DNA of 64,000 nt from Blastococcus aggregatus (GCF_900221005.1 NZ_OBQI01000003.1:558001-622000), one strand, 5' to 3'. Counted from the first letter of the stretch, positions 19,123 to 27,221 are shown. Numbers and translations: made by a program. Notes: generated by a model from the letters alone, not told the origin.

Positions 19123-20394
19123 TCAGCCGATGCGCATCGGCAGAGCGCGCGGGCCGCGGATCTGACCGACGGACCAGCGCGTCGGCTCGTCCTCGACCAG
19201 GCTGAACTCGGGGATGCGGTCCAGCCACACCTCGAGCGCGACGCGCAGCTCCATGCGGGCCAGGTGCGACCCGACGCAGCGGTGGATGCCGAGGCCGAAG
19301 GCCGCGTGCCGGTTGACCTGCCGGTCGATGATCACCTTGTCGGCGTCCTCGAAGCGCTCCGGGTCGCGGTTGGCGGCCGGGAAGGGAAGCAGGACCCAGT
19401 CCTCCTTCTTCATCTCGGCCGCACCGATGACCACGTCCTCCTTGACCAGGCGGGCCATGGTGACCGGGGCGTACGCGCGGAGGAACTCCTCCACGGCGGC
19501 CGGCCGGAGCGAGGGGTCCTCGACCAGGCGCTTGCGGTCCTCGGGGTTCTTGGCCAGGTGCCACAGCGAGGAGCCGATGGCGCTCCACGTCGTGTCGATG
19601 CCGGCGATGAGCAGCAGGGCCATGGTGCCGGCGACGTGCTGCGGCTCCAGCTTCTGGCCGTACAGCTCCGCGTTGATGAGGTACGTCGTCAGGTCCTCAC
19701 GCGGGTTCGCGATGTGGTCGCGGATCTGCTCGAGGAGGTAGTCGAACAGCTGGGCGCCGCTCTCCTGCCGCTCCTCGGGCGTGCCGTTGGCACCCTCGAG
19801 GGCGCTCTCCACGAACTCGGCGAACTTCGGCCCGTCCTCCGGGGGGAAGCCCAGCATGTCCGAGATGACGCGCATCGGGATGTGCATCGCGTACTCGGTC
19901 GCGGCGTCCACGACGTCCCGGCCGGCGAGGCCGTCGATCAGCGAGTGGCAGTACGCCTCGGTGGTGATCGCCTGCTTCGCGACGTTCGCCTTGGTGAACG
20001 CCGGCAGCAGGAGCTTGCGGGCGTCGTGGTGGAACGGCGGGTCGGACGAGATCGGGGGGACTCCGCCGACCGGCGCCAGGTCCAGCGGCGGCCGGTAGTT
20101 GCTGACGATGATCGCGCGGGACGAGAAGTGCTCGGTGTCGTAGGCGATGGCCTGGACGTCCTCGTACCGGGTGGGCAGCCAGGCCCCACCGAAGCGGTCG
20201 GTGTGCGCGACCGGGCAGCGACCGCGCAGGTCGTCCCAGATCTCGATGGCGCGCTCGGCGTACTCCTCCTCGAAGTGCGAGAAGTCCGTGGTCCAGTCGG
20301 AGACCGGCCCGGTCACCACCTCGCTGCGAACACCGAGACCCTCCTGAGGTTCCTTACTGCGGAAATCCTCGGTGAACCTGTCATCGACGGTCAT
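19123..20394 (-). CDS. Cytochrome P450 monooxygenase
   Basis: Heme-thiolate hydroxylase of 423 aa. I-helix LLLIAGIDTTWSAIGSSLWH (acid-alcohol pair replaced by ID-TT), K-helix ExxR in VEEFLRAYAP, and heme loop AFGLGIHRCVGSHLAR with the Cys ligand. The C-terminal RWSVGQIRGPRALPM pattern is like that of P450s acting on terpenes and other small lipophilic compounds. The substrate is not deducible. Its ATG overlaps the ferredoxin stop (ATGA), so it is coupled to its own electron donor. It is regulated with the TetR gene at the head of the same operon. Cytoplasmic, class I system with the reductase gene downstream. Confidence 0.94.
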   Translation of the reverse strand: MTVDDRFTEDFRSKEPQEGLGVRSEVVTGPVSDWTTDFSHFEEEYAERAIEIWDDLRGRCPVAHTDRFGGAWLPTRYEDVQAIAYDTEHFSSRAIIVSNYRPPLDLAPVGGVPPISSDPPFHHDARKLLLPAFTKANVAKQAITTEAYCHSLIDGLAGRDVVDAATEYAMHIPMRVISDMLGFPPEDGPKFAEFVESALEGANGTPEERQESGAQLFDYLLEQIRDHIANPREDLTTYLINAELYGQKLEPQHVAGTMALLLIAGIDTTWSAIGSSLWHLAKNPEDRKRLVEDPSLRPAAVEEFLRAYAPVTMARLVKEDVVIGAAEMKKEDWVLLPFPAANRDPERFEDADKVIIDRQVNRHAAFGLGIHRCVGSHLARMELRVALEVWLDRIPEFSLVEDEPTRWSVGQIRGPRALPMRIG

Positions 20395-20606
20395 TTCAGA
20401 GCCTCCTCGAACACTAGAACGGCGGACTCGGGGCAGTTGGCTGCAGCGAGACGGGTGTCGCCCTCCCGGCCTTCCGGCACGTTGCCGTCGGCCGTGAGCG
20501 CGGTGAGCGTGGCGTAGCCCTCGTCGTCCTCGCCGAACAGATCGGGGGCGAGGTCGTAGCAGCGGCCGTGGCCCTGGCAGAGTTTCGAGTCGATCTGCAC
20601 CTTCAT
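20391..20606 (-). CDS. Small [3Fe-4S]/[4Fe-4S]-type ferredoxin for the P450
   Basis: 71 aa electron carrier of the P450-ferredoxin family. Iron-sulfur ligands are in KLCQGHGRCYDLAP (Cys-x5-Cys) and AAANCPESAV (the last Cys followed by Pro). The His in the usual fourth-ligand position (C-x-x-H-x-x-C) suggests a [3Fe-4S] or alternately ligated cluster. It has ATG start and stop overlaps with both neighbours: its start lies in the TetR stop and its stop in the P450 start. So all three are translated as one coupled unit. Confidence 0.92.
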   Translation of the reverse strand: MKVQIDSKLCQGHGRCYDLAPDLFGEDDEGYATLTALTADGNVPEGREGDTRLAAANCPESAVLVFEEALK

Positions 20607-21214
20607 GTGCGGTTTCCCATCTGTGCTTCGGTACGGGCGATGCTCGTCACGACGCGGGACAGCAGGGCTGTCCAGTCCTCGTCGTCGACGTCGTGCAGAT
20701 CAGGGGTGAGCAGCGTGCTGCCGATGGCCAGCGAGGTGGCCAGGTGCGCGATCGCCTTGGCCGAGACGGTCGCGTCGATCTCCCCGCGGAGCTGCGCCTG
20801 CTCGACCAGACCGGTCATCCACTCGGCCCGCTCCCGCACGTATCCGGTCATGGCCGAGGCCACCTCCGGGTCGCGGCGGGCGGCGATGAGGGCCTCGATG
20901 ACCAGGTACCGGTCGGCGTCCGGCGGCTCGGTCAGGCCGACACCTGCGCGCATGAACAGGTCGACGATCGAGCGGTCCGGGTCGGCCGCCAGCATCTCGG
21001 CCATCGGGCGCCGGCCGTGCGTGCGCAGCGCACCCACGAGCAGCTCGGCCTTCGAGGCGAAGTACGCGTACAGGGCGCTGTTGCTCAGCCCCGCCTCGGT
21101 CGCGATGTCGGCGACCCGCGTGCCGTCGTAGCCGCGGCGGGCGAACACGTCGGCGGCAGCACGCAGCAGCCGCTCCCGTGTCTGTGCGCCCGTTGCGCCT
21201 GCGATGCGTCCCAC
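20603..21214 (-). CDS. TetR-family regulator of the P450 operon
   Basis: One-component repressor. N-terminal helix-turn-helix (about residues 12-57): RERLLRAAADVFARRGYDG, VADIATEAGLSNSALYAYFA. The C-terminal part is the ligand-binding helical domain. I chose GTG at 21214 (203 aa). The longer GTG at 21238 would lie inside the palindrome AGTGATTCACT, which looks like its operator. Its stop overlaps the ferredoxin start by ATGA, so regulator, ferredoxin and P450 form one operon and the regulator is probably autoregulated. A thioesterase gene is divergent. Confidence 0.9.
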   Translation of the reverse strand: MGRIAGATGAQTRERLLRAAADVFARRGYDGTRVADIATEAGLSNSALYAYFASKAELLVGALRTHGRRPMAEMLAADPDRSIVDLFMRAGVGLTEPPDADRYLVIEALIAARRDPEVASAMTGYVRERAEWMTGLVEQAQLRGEIDATVSAKAIAHLATSLAIGSTLLTPDLHDVDDEDWTALLSRVVTSIARTEAQMGNRT

Positions 21215-21222
21215 ACCACGAA

Positions 21223-21240
21223 TTGAATAGTGATTCACTT
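21223..21240. promoter_or_regulatory. Candidate TetR operator between P450 operon and thioesterase
   Basis: AGTGATTCACT (21229-21239) is an 11-bp palindrome with 5-bp arms. It overlaps a second pair TGAAT/ATTCA (21224-21237). The AT-rich stretch stands out against the surrounding GC. It lies in the divergent region 21215-21279, so it could control both directions. Confidence 0.55.
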
Positions 21241-21279
21241 AACAGGTCAAGAGGGCTGGACCGAAGGAGTCGAGAATTC

Positions 21280-22179
21280 ATGCAGGTCGAGGGTTCGTCA
21301 CAGGACGCACGGGGCAACGACGGTGACCTCGCGGGCGTGCTTTCCGTCTCACCGACCGGTGCGGACACCTTCCGCGCAGGGCCGCGGCGGCAGAACCCGG
21401 AGCGCTCCTTCGGCGGCTCCGTCGTCGCGCAGGCGCTGCTGGCCGCGGGTGCCACGGTCGACCCCGACCGGCGGGTGCACTCGCTGCACGCCTACTTCCT
21501 CCGCGTCGGCGAGGCCTCCTCCCCCACCGACTTCCGCGTCGACCGCGTGCGCGACGGCCGCTCGTACGGCACCCGCCGGGTCACCGCCGAGCAGGACGGC
21601 CGGGCGATCCTCGACCTCACCGCCTCGTTCCAGGTCGCCGAGACCGGGTTCGCCCACCAGGTGCCCGCGCTGGACGCGCCGTCTCCGGAGTCGCTGCCCA
21701 CGGTGCAGGAGGCCGCCGCCGAGGCGCCGGAGCCACTGCGCAGCTGGTTCGGCAGCCTGTTCCGGCGGCACCCCTTCGAGCTCCGGTTCGACGGCGAGCT
21801 GCCCCGGGTGGCGGCCGCCCGCGGGGAGAGCGCCCCGCCGCAACAGCGCTTCTGGCTGCGCGCCGGCGAGGCGCTCCCCGACGAGCCCCTGGTGCACGCC
21901 GCCGCGCTCGCCTACGCCTCGGACATGCTCCTGCTGTCCACGTCCCTGGCCCCGCACGCCCGCGCCGTCGGCGCCCCGGACGTGGCCGCGGCCAGCCTCG
22001 ACCACGCCGTCTGGCTGCACCGGCCGGTCCGGGTCGACGAGTGGCTGCTCTTCGAGCAGGAGAGCAGCTGGGCCGCCGGTGGACGCTGCCTCTGCCATGC
22101 CCGCGTCTTCGACGCCGCCGGCCGGCTGGTCATGACCGTCGCCCAGGAGGGGATGGTCCGCCCGATCGGCCCGCGCTGA
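21280..22179 (+). CDS. Acyl-CoA thioesterase II (TesB family)
   Basis: Double-hotdog acyl-CoA thioesterase of 299 aa. First hotdog: NPERSFGGSVVAQALLAAG and VHSLHAYFLRVGEASSPTDF. Second hotdog: LAYASDMLLLSTSL and DHAVWLHRPVRVDEWLLFEQ, ending VAQEGMVRPIGPR. It cleaves acyl-CoA to free acid and CoA and may prevent CoA sequestration during catabolism. ATG at 21280 has GAAGGAG 11 nt upstream; earlier in-frame starts overlap the divergent TetR gene. It is divergent from the P450 operon and shares its operator region, so co-regulation is likely. Cytoplasmic. Confidence 0.92.
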   Translation: MQVEGSSQDARGNDGDLAGVLSVSPTGADTFRAGPRRQNPERSFGGSVVAQALLAAGATVDPDRRVHSLHAYFLRVGEASSPTDFRVDRVRDGRSYGTRRVTAEQDGRAILDLTASFQVAETGFAHQVPALDAPSPESLPTVQEAAAEAPEPLRSWFGSLFRRHPFELRFDGELPRVAAARGESAPPQQRFWLRAGEALPDEPLVHAAALAYASDMLLLSTSLAPHARAVGAPDVAAASLDHAVWLHRPVRVDEWLLFEQESSWAAGGRCLCHARVFDAAGRLVMTVAQEGMVRPIGPR

Positions 22180-22203
22180 GCTGTCCCCTCAGGGACCGGC
22201 CGG

Positions 22204-23775
22204 TCAGCCCCTGCGGCTCGCCCGGAGGCCGGCGTGGCGGGCGCCCAGGGAGCACGCCATCGCCCCCAGGCAGACCAGCAGGAGGGTGAACGCCGTCCAG
22301 TGGTAGCCGGTGACGAGGTCGAGCCGGCCCTCGGCGGAGACCTCGGAGATCGTGCCGGAGAAGACGTAGCGCCTCAGCTCGAACGGCAGCGGGGTGGTCA
22401 GCACGGTGAGGATCACCGCGGTGCCCAGGACCGCACCGGTGTTCTGCAGCATCAGCCGCATGCCGTTGGCGATGCCCAGCCGCTCGCTGGGCATGGTGGC
22501 CAGCAGCACCTGGGTGTTGGAGGGCATGAACAGCCCGGACCCGGCGCCCACGAGGATCAGGGCGGCCATCACCGCGGCGTCGTTCACCTCGGCGCCCGTG
22601 AGCAGCAGCAGCACGGCCAGGCCCGCCGCCGTGGCGGCGTTGCCGAGCACGGTGAGGGTGTGCGCCTCGATCCAGCGCTGGAAGAAGCCGGACGCCGCGG
22701 AGAAGATCAGCGCCGACACCGCGAGCGGGAGCACGCTCCACCCGGCCGACAGCGCGTCCTCCCCACCCCCGGCCTGGAGGTACAGCGACACCAGCAGGAC
22801 GACCCCGAAGTTGCTGATGGCGTTGAGGAACGAGGCACTCAGCCCCCAGGAGAAGCTGCGGTCCTCGAACAGGCGGGTGTCCATCAGCGGGTCGCGCACC
22901 CGCCGCTCCACCAGGATGAAGGTGGGCAGCAGGACGGCGAACGCCACGAGCCCGCCGATCACCAGCGGGTCCGACCAGCCCAGCGAGGTGACCTGCGAGA
23001 GCGCGACCAGCCCGCAGCCCAGGCCCAGGAAGGCCAGCAGGTTGCCGGGGACGTCCAGCGACAGCCGCTCACCCGAGCGGGGCACCGGGCGGAGCGCGAC
23101 GACGCCCCAGACCAGGCAGCCGATGCCGACCGGCACGTTGGACCAGAAGAGCCACTGCACGCCGACGTGCTCGGCGAGGAACCCGCCGAGGGTGGGGCCG
23201 AGGAGCTGGGCGACGGAGAACGAGGCCAGGTAGATGCCCATCCCCTGCCCCAGCCGGTGCCGCGGGAAGGCGCCGGTGACCAGGGCCGCGCTGTTGGTCA
23301 GCAGCATCGCCGCACCCGCCGCCTGCAGCACCCGGCAGGCGACCAGCCACCACGCGTCCGGGGCGAAGCCCGCGAGCAGGTTGCCGACGGTGAAGACGGC
23401 CAGGCCGGTCAGGTACATCGACCGGCGGCCGAAGAGGTCGGCCAGCCGCCCGAAGGACACCATGAGCAGCGTCTGGGTGAGCATGAACGACAGCAGGATC
23501 CAGCTCGACGCCGTCGCCGAGGCGTCGTACTCGCGCGCCACCGCGGGCAGCGCCACGTTGAGAGCGCTGTTCGAGAGGCCGGAGAACATGCTCGCCAACC
23601 CGACGACGGACAGCGTCCGCCAGGCCTCGCGCATGACCGCCGGGTCGTCCCGGGACGTCGCCGGCTCCGACGGGGGCACCGCAGGGAAGGCCGGTTCCGG
23701 ACTGTCCGTCGCGCCCGACGTGCCGATGACCGGTTGCTCGAGCCCGTCCGGACGCGCCGCGGTCGACCAGGACAT
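22204..23775 (-). CDS. MFS transporter, DHA2 (14-helix drug:H+ antiporter) family
   Basis: Integral membrane exporter of 523 aa. After a disordered N-terminus of about 48 aa there are 14 predicted membrane helices. Motif A is GRLADLFGRRSMYL, and the motif C-like segment is AQLLGPTLGGFLAEHVGVQW. The C-terminus is short and basic. I chose ATG at 23775 (GGGGGG-rich ribosome site) over TTG at 23799. A palindrome at 23802-23818 sits in its promoter, shared with the divergent MaoC gene. It probably exports a lipophilic substrate or intermediate of the surrounding catabolic genes; drug export is equally possible. Confidence 0.9.
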   Translation of the reverse strand: MSWSTAARPDGLEQPVIGTSGATDSPEPAFPAVPPSEPATSRDDPAVMREAWRTLSVVGLASMFSGLSNSALNVALPAVAREYDASATASSWILLSFMLTQTLLMVSFGRLADLFGRRSMYLTGLAVFTVGNLLAGFAPDAWWLVACRVLQAAGAAMLLTNSAALVTGAFPRHRLGQGMGIYLASFSVAQLLGPTLGGFLAEHVGVQWLFWSNVPVGIGCLVWGVVALRPVPRSGERLSLDVPGNLLAFLGLGCGLVALSQVTSLGWSDPLVIGGLVAFAVLLPTFILVERRVRDPLMDTRLFEDRSFSWGLSASFLNAISNFGVVLLVSLYLQAGGGEDALSAGWSVLPLAVSALIFSAASGFFQRWIEAHTLTVLGNAATAAGLAVLLLLTGAEVNDAAVMAALILVGAGSGLFMPSNTQVLLATMPSERLGIANGMRLMLQNTGAVLGTAVILTVLTTPLPFELRRYVFSGTISEVSAEGRLDLVTGYHWTAFTLLLVCLGAMACSLGARHAGLRASRRG

Positions 23776-23801
23776 TCGCACCCCCCGTTGTCCGAGCAAT
23801 C

Positions 23802-23818
23802 CTAGAACAGGGCTCTAG
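23802..23818. promoter_or_regulatory. CTAGAAC-N3-GTTCTAG-type operator between MFS and MaoC genes
   Basis: CTAGAACAGGGCTCTAG is a 17-bp palindrome with one arm mismatch, the same layout as the perfect site before the TetR gene at 25501-25517. It lies 27 bp before the MFS start and 78 bp before the MaoC start in a divergent promoter. Confidence 0.6.
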
Positions 23819-23895
23819 AGCTGAGGACGGCGGTGGGGCATGCTGGCCGGGCGGCGCAGTGCAGCGCCACCACGTCGAGGAGAGGCTTCAACCCC

Positions 23896-24756
23896 ATGCC
23901 ACTGGACCTGTCGGCCGTCGGCCGCGAGGGAACCGTTCACGAGCGCAGCTGGACGTCGAAGGACGCCCTGCTCTACGCCGTCGGGGTGGGCGCCGGGCTG
24001 GGCGACCCCAGCCAGGAGCTGAGCTTCACCACGGAGAACAGCCACGGGGTCGAGCAGCAGGTGCTGCCGACGTTCGGCGTCCTGCTGGCCCAGGCACCCG
24101 GCGTGAGCATCGGTGAGTTCAACCGCGCGATGCTGGTCCACGCCGAGCAGGAGATCCGGCTGCACCGGGTCCTGCCGGTCGAGGGCACCCTGCGCGCGCA
24201 GGCCCGCGTCGAGTCGATGGAGGGCAAGCGCAGCGGCGCCCTGGTCACCACGTCGTCCACGGCCGTCGACGCCGACGGCGCGCCGCTGATCACCACGCGC
24301 AGCTCGATCTTCATCCGCGGCGAGCAGGTCGAGTCCGACCACACGGCGCCGGCGGACGACTGGGCGCAGCCCGATCGCGCGCCGGACTGGGAGGTCACGC
24401 TCGAGACCCGGCCGGAGCAGGCGCTGCTCTACCGGCTCAACGGCGACCGCAACCCGCTGCACTCCGACCCGGCGTTCGCGGCGCGGGCCGGGTTCGAGCG
24501 GCCGATCCTGCACGGGCTGTGCACCTACGGCATCACCGGCCGCGCGCTGCTGATGTCGGCGATGGGCGGCGACCCGGGCCAGTTCCGGGCGATGTCCGGG
24601 CGGTTCAGCTCGCCGGTCCTGCCCGGTGAGGCGCTGACCGTGCGCATCTGGCGCCACGAGGGCGGGGCCGACGGCGCCCTGCTGTTCCGCACCCTGCGGG
24701 GCGACGGCACGGTCGTCATCGACCGCGGCCGCGCGGAGGTCGGCGCCCCCGAGTGA
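23896..24756 (+). CDS. MaoC-family 2-enoyl-CoA hydratase
   Basis: Hydratase-2 type enzyme of 286 aa with two hotdog halves. The N-terminal half is degenerate (residues 1-150; SHGVEQQVLPTFGVLLAQAP). The C-terminal half carries the catalytic hydratase-2 motif YRLNGDRNPLHSDPAFA with Asp and His, followed by RPILHGLCTYGITGRAL. It adds water to trans-2-enoyl-CoA in beta-oxidation of long or branched side chains. ATG at 23896, with GAGGAGAGG about 7-15 nt upstream. It is convergent with the TetR gene, 7 bp away. The promoter carries the shared 17-bp palindrome, so it is probably controlled by that TetR. Confidence 0.92.
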   Translation: MPLDLSAVGREGTVHERSWTSKDALLYAVGVGAGLGDPSQELSFTTENSHGVEQQVLPTFGVLLAQAPGVSIGEFNRAMLVHAEQEIRLHRVLPVEGTLRAQARVESMEGKRSGALVTTSSTAVDADGAPLITTRSSIFIRGEQVESDHTAPADDWAQPDRAPDWEVTLETRPEQALLYRLNGDRNPLHSDPAFAARAGFERPILHGLCTYGITGRALLMSAMGGDPGQFRAMSGRFSSPVLPGEALTVRIWRHEGGADGALLFRTLRGDGTVVIDRGRAEVGAPE

Positions 24757-24762
24757 TCCGGG

Positions 24763-24797
24763 GTCAGGCGCCGGCGATCACCGTGCCGGCGCCTGAC
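24763..24797. terminator. Hairpin overlapping the end of the TetR gene
   Basis: GTCAGGCGCCGGC (24763-24775) pairs perfectly with 24785-24797 around a 9-nt loop. The stem lies in the last codons and stop of the TetR gene and directly after the MaoC stop, so one stem can end both convergent transcripts. Confidence 0.6.
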
Positions 24798-25480
24798 TGC
24801 GGCACCTCGACGGCCGGTCCCTCGGCCGGCGCGATGGCCTGCTCCGCGGTCGGCTCGACGTCCTCGACCAGGACGCCGAGCCGCTCGATCATCACGACGG
24901 CGGCGTCGACGATCGCCTGCGCCTCGCGCCGGGTCCGGCTGCTCATGACCTCGCGGCCCGCCTCGCCGATGACGTTGGTCAGCACGGAGACGGTCACCCG
25001 GCCGATGGCGTCGTCCGGGGCCTGCAGCAGCAGGGAGTTCTGCCGGATCCACTCGTGCCCGCGGGTGCGGCGCAGGAGCTCGAACCCGGGCGGGCCGTCC
25101 TTGTCGACGAACAGGCTGCCGACCGCGCGGCCCTCCCAGGAGCCGCGGAGGAAGCCGCGCGCGCCGGCCACGAACAGGGCCAGCGGCTGGGTCTCCCCCG
25201 CCCTGCGGGCGGCGGTGACCGCCTCGGCGGCGCGCTTCTCCTGGCTGTCCTTCCACTCCTCCCAGAGCGCGAGGAACAGCTCGCTCTTGCCCCCGAAGTG
25301 GTGGTAGAGGCTGCCGACGCTGGAGCCGGCGCGCTCGACGACGTCGGCCACGCTGGACTCGGCGAAGCCGCGCTCGGCGAAGACCTCGCGGGCGGCGTCC
25401 AGCAGGACCCGGCGGGTCTCCCCGGTGCGGCTCCACTTCCAGGCACTGCGCCCGGGAGCGGGGCCGGGGTCGCGTGGCAT
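24764..25480 (-). CDS. TetR-family regulator (presumed local lipid-catabolism repressor)
   Basis: 238 aa TetR protein. The helix-turn-helix spans about residues 20-66: RRVLLDAAREVFAERGFAES, VADVVERAGSSVGSLYHHFG. The C-terminal domain is large (about 170 aa) and hydrophobic-pocket-like, consistent with an acyl-CoA or steroid-type ligand. It ends in an Ala/Pro-rich tail. ATG with GGAGGGAGA 5-13 nt upstream. Just before it is the perfect palindrome 25501-25517. Similar sites occur at 23802 and, degenerate, at 15141 and 28063, which suggests a small regulon. The half-site layout resembles KstR operators but is one base longer. Confidence 0.9.
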   Translation of the reverse strand: MPRDPGPAPGRSAWKWSRTGETRRVLLDAAREVFAERGFAESSVADVVERAGSSVGSLYHHFGGKSELFLALWEEWKDSQEKRAAEAVTAARRAGETQPLALFVAGARGFLRGSWEGRAVGSLFVDKDGPPGFELLRRTRGHEWIRQNSLLLQAPDDAIGRVTVSVLTNVIGEAGREVMSSRTRREAQAIVDAAVVMIERLGVLVEDVEPTAEQAIAPAEGPAVEVPQSGAGTVIAGA

Positions 25481-25500
25481 CGGATCTCCCTCCGGGCGGG

Positions 25501-25520
25501 CTAGAACGTCGTTCTAGAAC
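25501..25520. promoter_or_regulatory. Perfect 17-bp palindromic operator of the TetR gene
   Basis: CTAGAACGTCGTTCTAG (25501-25517) has perfect 8-bp arms around one base. It overlaps a second perfect 10-bp palindrome, GTTCTAGAAC (25511-25520). It is 21 bp upstream of the TetR ATG, consistent with autoregulation. Confidence 0.75.
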
Positions 25521-25594
25521 AGCCTAGGGCACCGCGCGGCCCCTGCGGCCCCGATTGGGCGAGAGCCTCGCCACGCGGGGCCGGCGGGGCCCAG

Positions 25595-25630
25595 GGCCGG
25601 TCGCCGCTCCCTGCGGAGCGGCGACCGGCC
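25595..25630 (-). terminator. Terminator after the thiolase-like gene
   Basis: GGCCGGTCGCCGCTCC (25595-25610) pairs perfectly over 16 bp with 25615-25630 around a CTGC loop. It starts 7 bp after the thiolase stop, ending the MBL-DUF35-thiolase operon. Confidence 0.75.
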
Positions 25631-25636
25631 GACGGA

Positions 25637-26791
25637 TCAGCGGGGCGACCGGCCCAGCACGAGGGTCGCGCCGGCCATGAACATGCCGCCGTTGCCCATG
25701 ACGACGCTGCGCTCGACGCCCTCGACCTGCGCCGCGGCCTCGCCACGCACCTGGCGCACGGCCTCCTGGATGGCGAACATGCCGTACATCCCGGTGTGGG
25801 TGTAGGACATGCCGCCGCCGTTGGTGTTCATCGGCAGCCGCCCGCCCGGGGAGGTGTTGCCCTCGGCGACGAACGCACCGGCCTCGCCCCGACCCACGAA
25901 GCCGGCGTCCTCGAGCCCGTAGAGGGGCACGTGCGCGAAGGCGTCGTAGATCATCAGGTGGTCGACGTCGGCGTGCGTGATGCCGGCCTCGGCGAAGGCC
26001 GCCGCGCTCGAGCGCTTGAAGCCGCCGAACGAGGTCATGTCCGGCATCTGGCTGACCATCGGGGAGTCCGCGGCCTCGCCGGCGCCCAGCAGGTGCACGA
26101 GCGGCTTGTCGTAGCCGCGCGCCTCCGCCTTCTCCCGCGTGGTGACCACGAGCGCGCCACCGCCGTCGGTGACCAGGCAGCACATGAGCAGGGTGAACGG
26201 CCAGGCGATCATCTTCGACGCGAGGACGTCGTCCACGGTGGCCAGGTCCTGCATGGCCGCCCGCGGGTTCCGGCTGGACCAGCGGCGCTGGGCGACGGCG
26301 ACCTCGGCGAGCTGCTCGAGCGTCGTGCCGGTCTCGTGCATGAAGCGCAGCGCGGTCAGCGTGAACGCCGTCGGCGGGCCGAAGACGCCGTAGGGCGCCT
26401 CGAACTGGCCGTTGAGCGACTGCGGGCTGCGCCCCCAGGCCGCAGGGTCCACCCGGGACCGGCCGGACTCGCCGTGGGTGATGAGCACGGTCTCGGCCAG
26501 GCCGGCGCGGATGGCGCCGGCTGCGTGCCGGACGTGGAAGAGGAACGAGGTCCCGCCCACGCCGGTGCCGTCGAGCCACCTCGCCTCGATGCCCATGGCG
26601 TGGGCGATGGCCACCGGCCCGGGCGTCTGGACCGTGGCGATGCCGTCGATGTCCGCGGGGGTCATCCCGGCGTCGGCGAGCGCGTTGCGCGCGCCCTGCA
26701 GGTGCAGGGCCGTCGTCGACATGTCGGGCAGCTTGCCCAGCTCGTCGGTCTCGGCGGCACCGATGATGACGATGTCGTCCTTGGCGCTCAT
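25637..26791 (-). CDS. Thiolase-superfamily lipid-transfer protein (SCP-x/Ltp type)
   Basis: 384 aa thiolase fold. N-half: VIIGAAETDELGK, residues 70-95 RWLDGTGVGGTSFLFHVRHA, ITHGESGRSR. C-half: FAEAGITHADVDHLMIYDAF, EGNTSPGGRLPMNTNGGGMS. At the usual nucleophile position there is Ser82 (GGTSFLFH) instead of Cys, so it is not a normal thiolase. Relatives (Ltp2) work with a DUF35 partner as retro-aldolases in steroid side-chain loss. Here a DUF35 gene lies directly upstream and overlaps by ATGA. I infer an aldolase or thiolase-like C-C cleavage of an acyl-CoA. ATG start at 26791. Confidence 0.88.
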   Translation of the reverse strand: MSAKDDIVIIGAAETDELGKLPDMSTTALHLQGARNALADAGMTPADIDGIATVQTPGPVAIAHAMGIEARWLDGTGVGGTSFLFHVRHAAGAIRAGLAETVLITHGESGRSRVDPAAWGRSPQSLNGQFEAPYGVFGPPTAFTLTALRFMHETGTTLEQLAEVAVAQRRWSSRNPRAAMQDLATVDDVLASKMIAWPFTLLMCCLVTDGGGALVVTTREKAEARGYDKPLVHLLGAGEAADSPMVSQMPDMTSFGGFKRSSAAAFAEAGITHADVDHLMIYDAFAHVPLYGLEDAGFVGRGEAGAFVAEGNTSPGGRLPMNTNGGGMSYTHTGMYGMFAIQEAVRQVRGEAAAQVEGVERSVVMGNGGMFMAGATLVLGRSPR

Positions 26792-27207
26792 GCGGCACTC
26801 CCGGCAGGTGCGAACAGCGGCAGGTGGACGTCGCCGCGCGGCTCGAAGACCACGCGCAGGGCCATGTCCAGCGGCAGCTTCTCGGGGTCGGCCTCGACCT
26901 CGACGAGGTTGGTCATCATGCGCACGCCCTCGGGCAGCTCCACGATCGCGATCACGTAGGGCACCTCCTCGGCGAACCCGGGGGCGGCCCGGTGGCTGAT
27001 GACGTAGGAGTGCAGCGTGGCGGTGCCGTCGCTGACCACCCACTCGAGGTCGGTGGAGTAGCAGAACGGGCAGGCCGGCCGCGGGTAGAAGACGTGCTTG
27101 CCGCAGGAGGTGCACCGCTGGATGCGCAGCTCACCGGCGGCGCAGCCCTCCCAGAACGGGAGGGTCTCCGGGGTGGGGACGGGGGCGGGCTTCGTGGGTG
27201 GCGGCAC
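26788..27207 (-). CDS. DUF35 OB-fold/zinc-ribbon partner protein
   Basis: 139 aa acyl-CoA-associated partner. Residues about 25-50 form a rubredoxin-like zinc ribbon, IQRCTSCGKHVFYPRPACPF followed by C (CxxC...CxxC). The OB fold follows (VSDGTATLHSYVISH, EEVPYVIAIVELPEGVRMM). GTG at 27207 (protein starts VPPPTK) has GAGGAG about 9 nt upstream; the longer open frame is antisense noise. Its stop overlaps the thiolase-like start (ATGA), so the two are made together. DUF35 proteins bind thiolase-like or MaoC-like enzymes and complete their active site. It follows the MBL gene by 14 bp. Confidence 0.9.
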   Translation of the reverse strand: MPPPTKPAPVPTPETLPFWEGCAAGELRIQRCTSCGKHVFYPRPACPFCYSTDLEWVVSDGTATLHSYVISHRAAPGFAEEVPYVIAIVELPEGVRMMTNLVEVEADPEKLPLDMALRVVFEPRGDVHLPLFAPAGSAA

Positions 27208-27221
27208 CGGCGTGGCTCTCC

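Noticed and set aside
20411..20427. CTAGAAC half-site within the ferredoxin gene
   Set aside because: Only one arm matches (the other has three mismatches) and it is inside a coding region without a nearby promoter.
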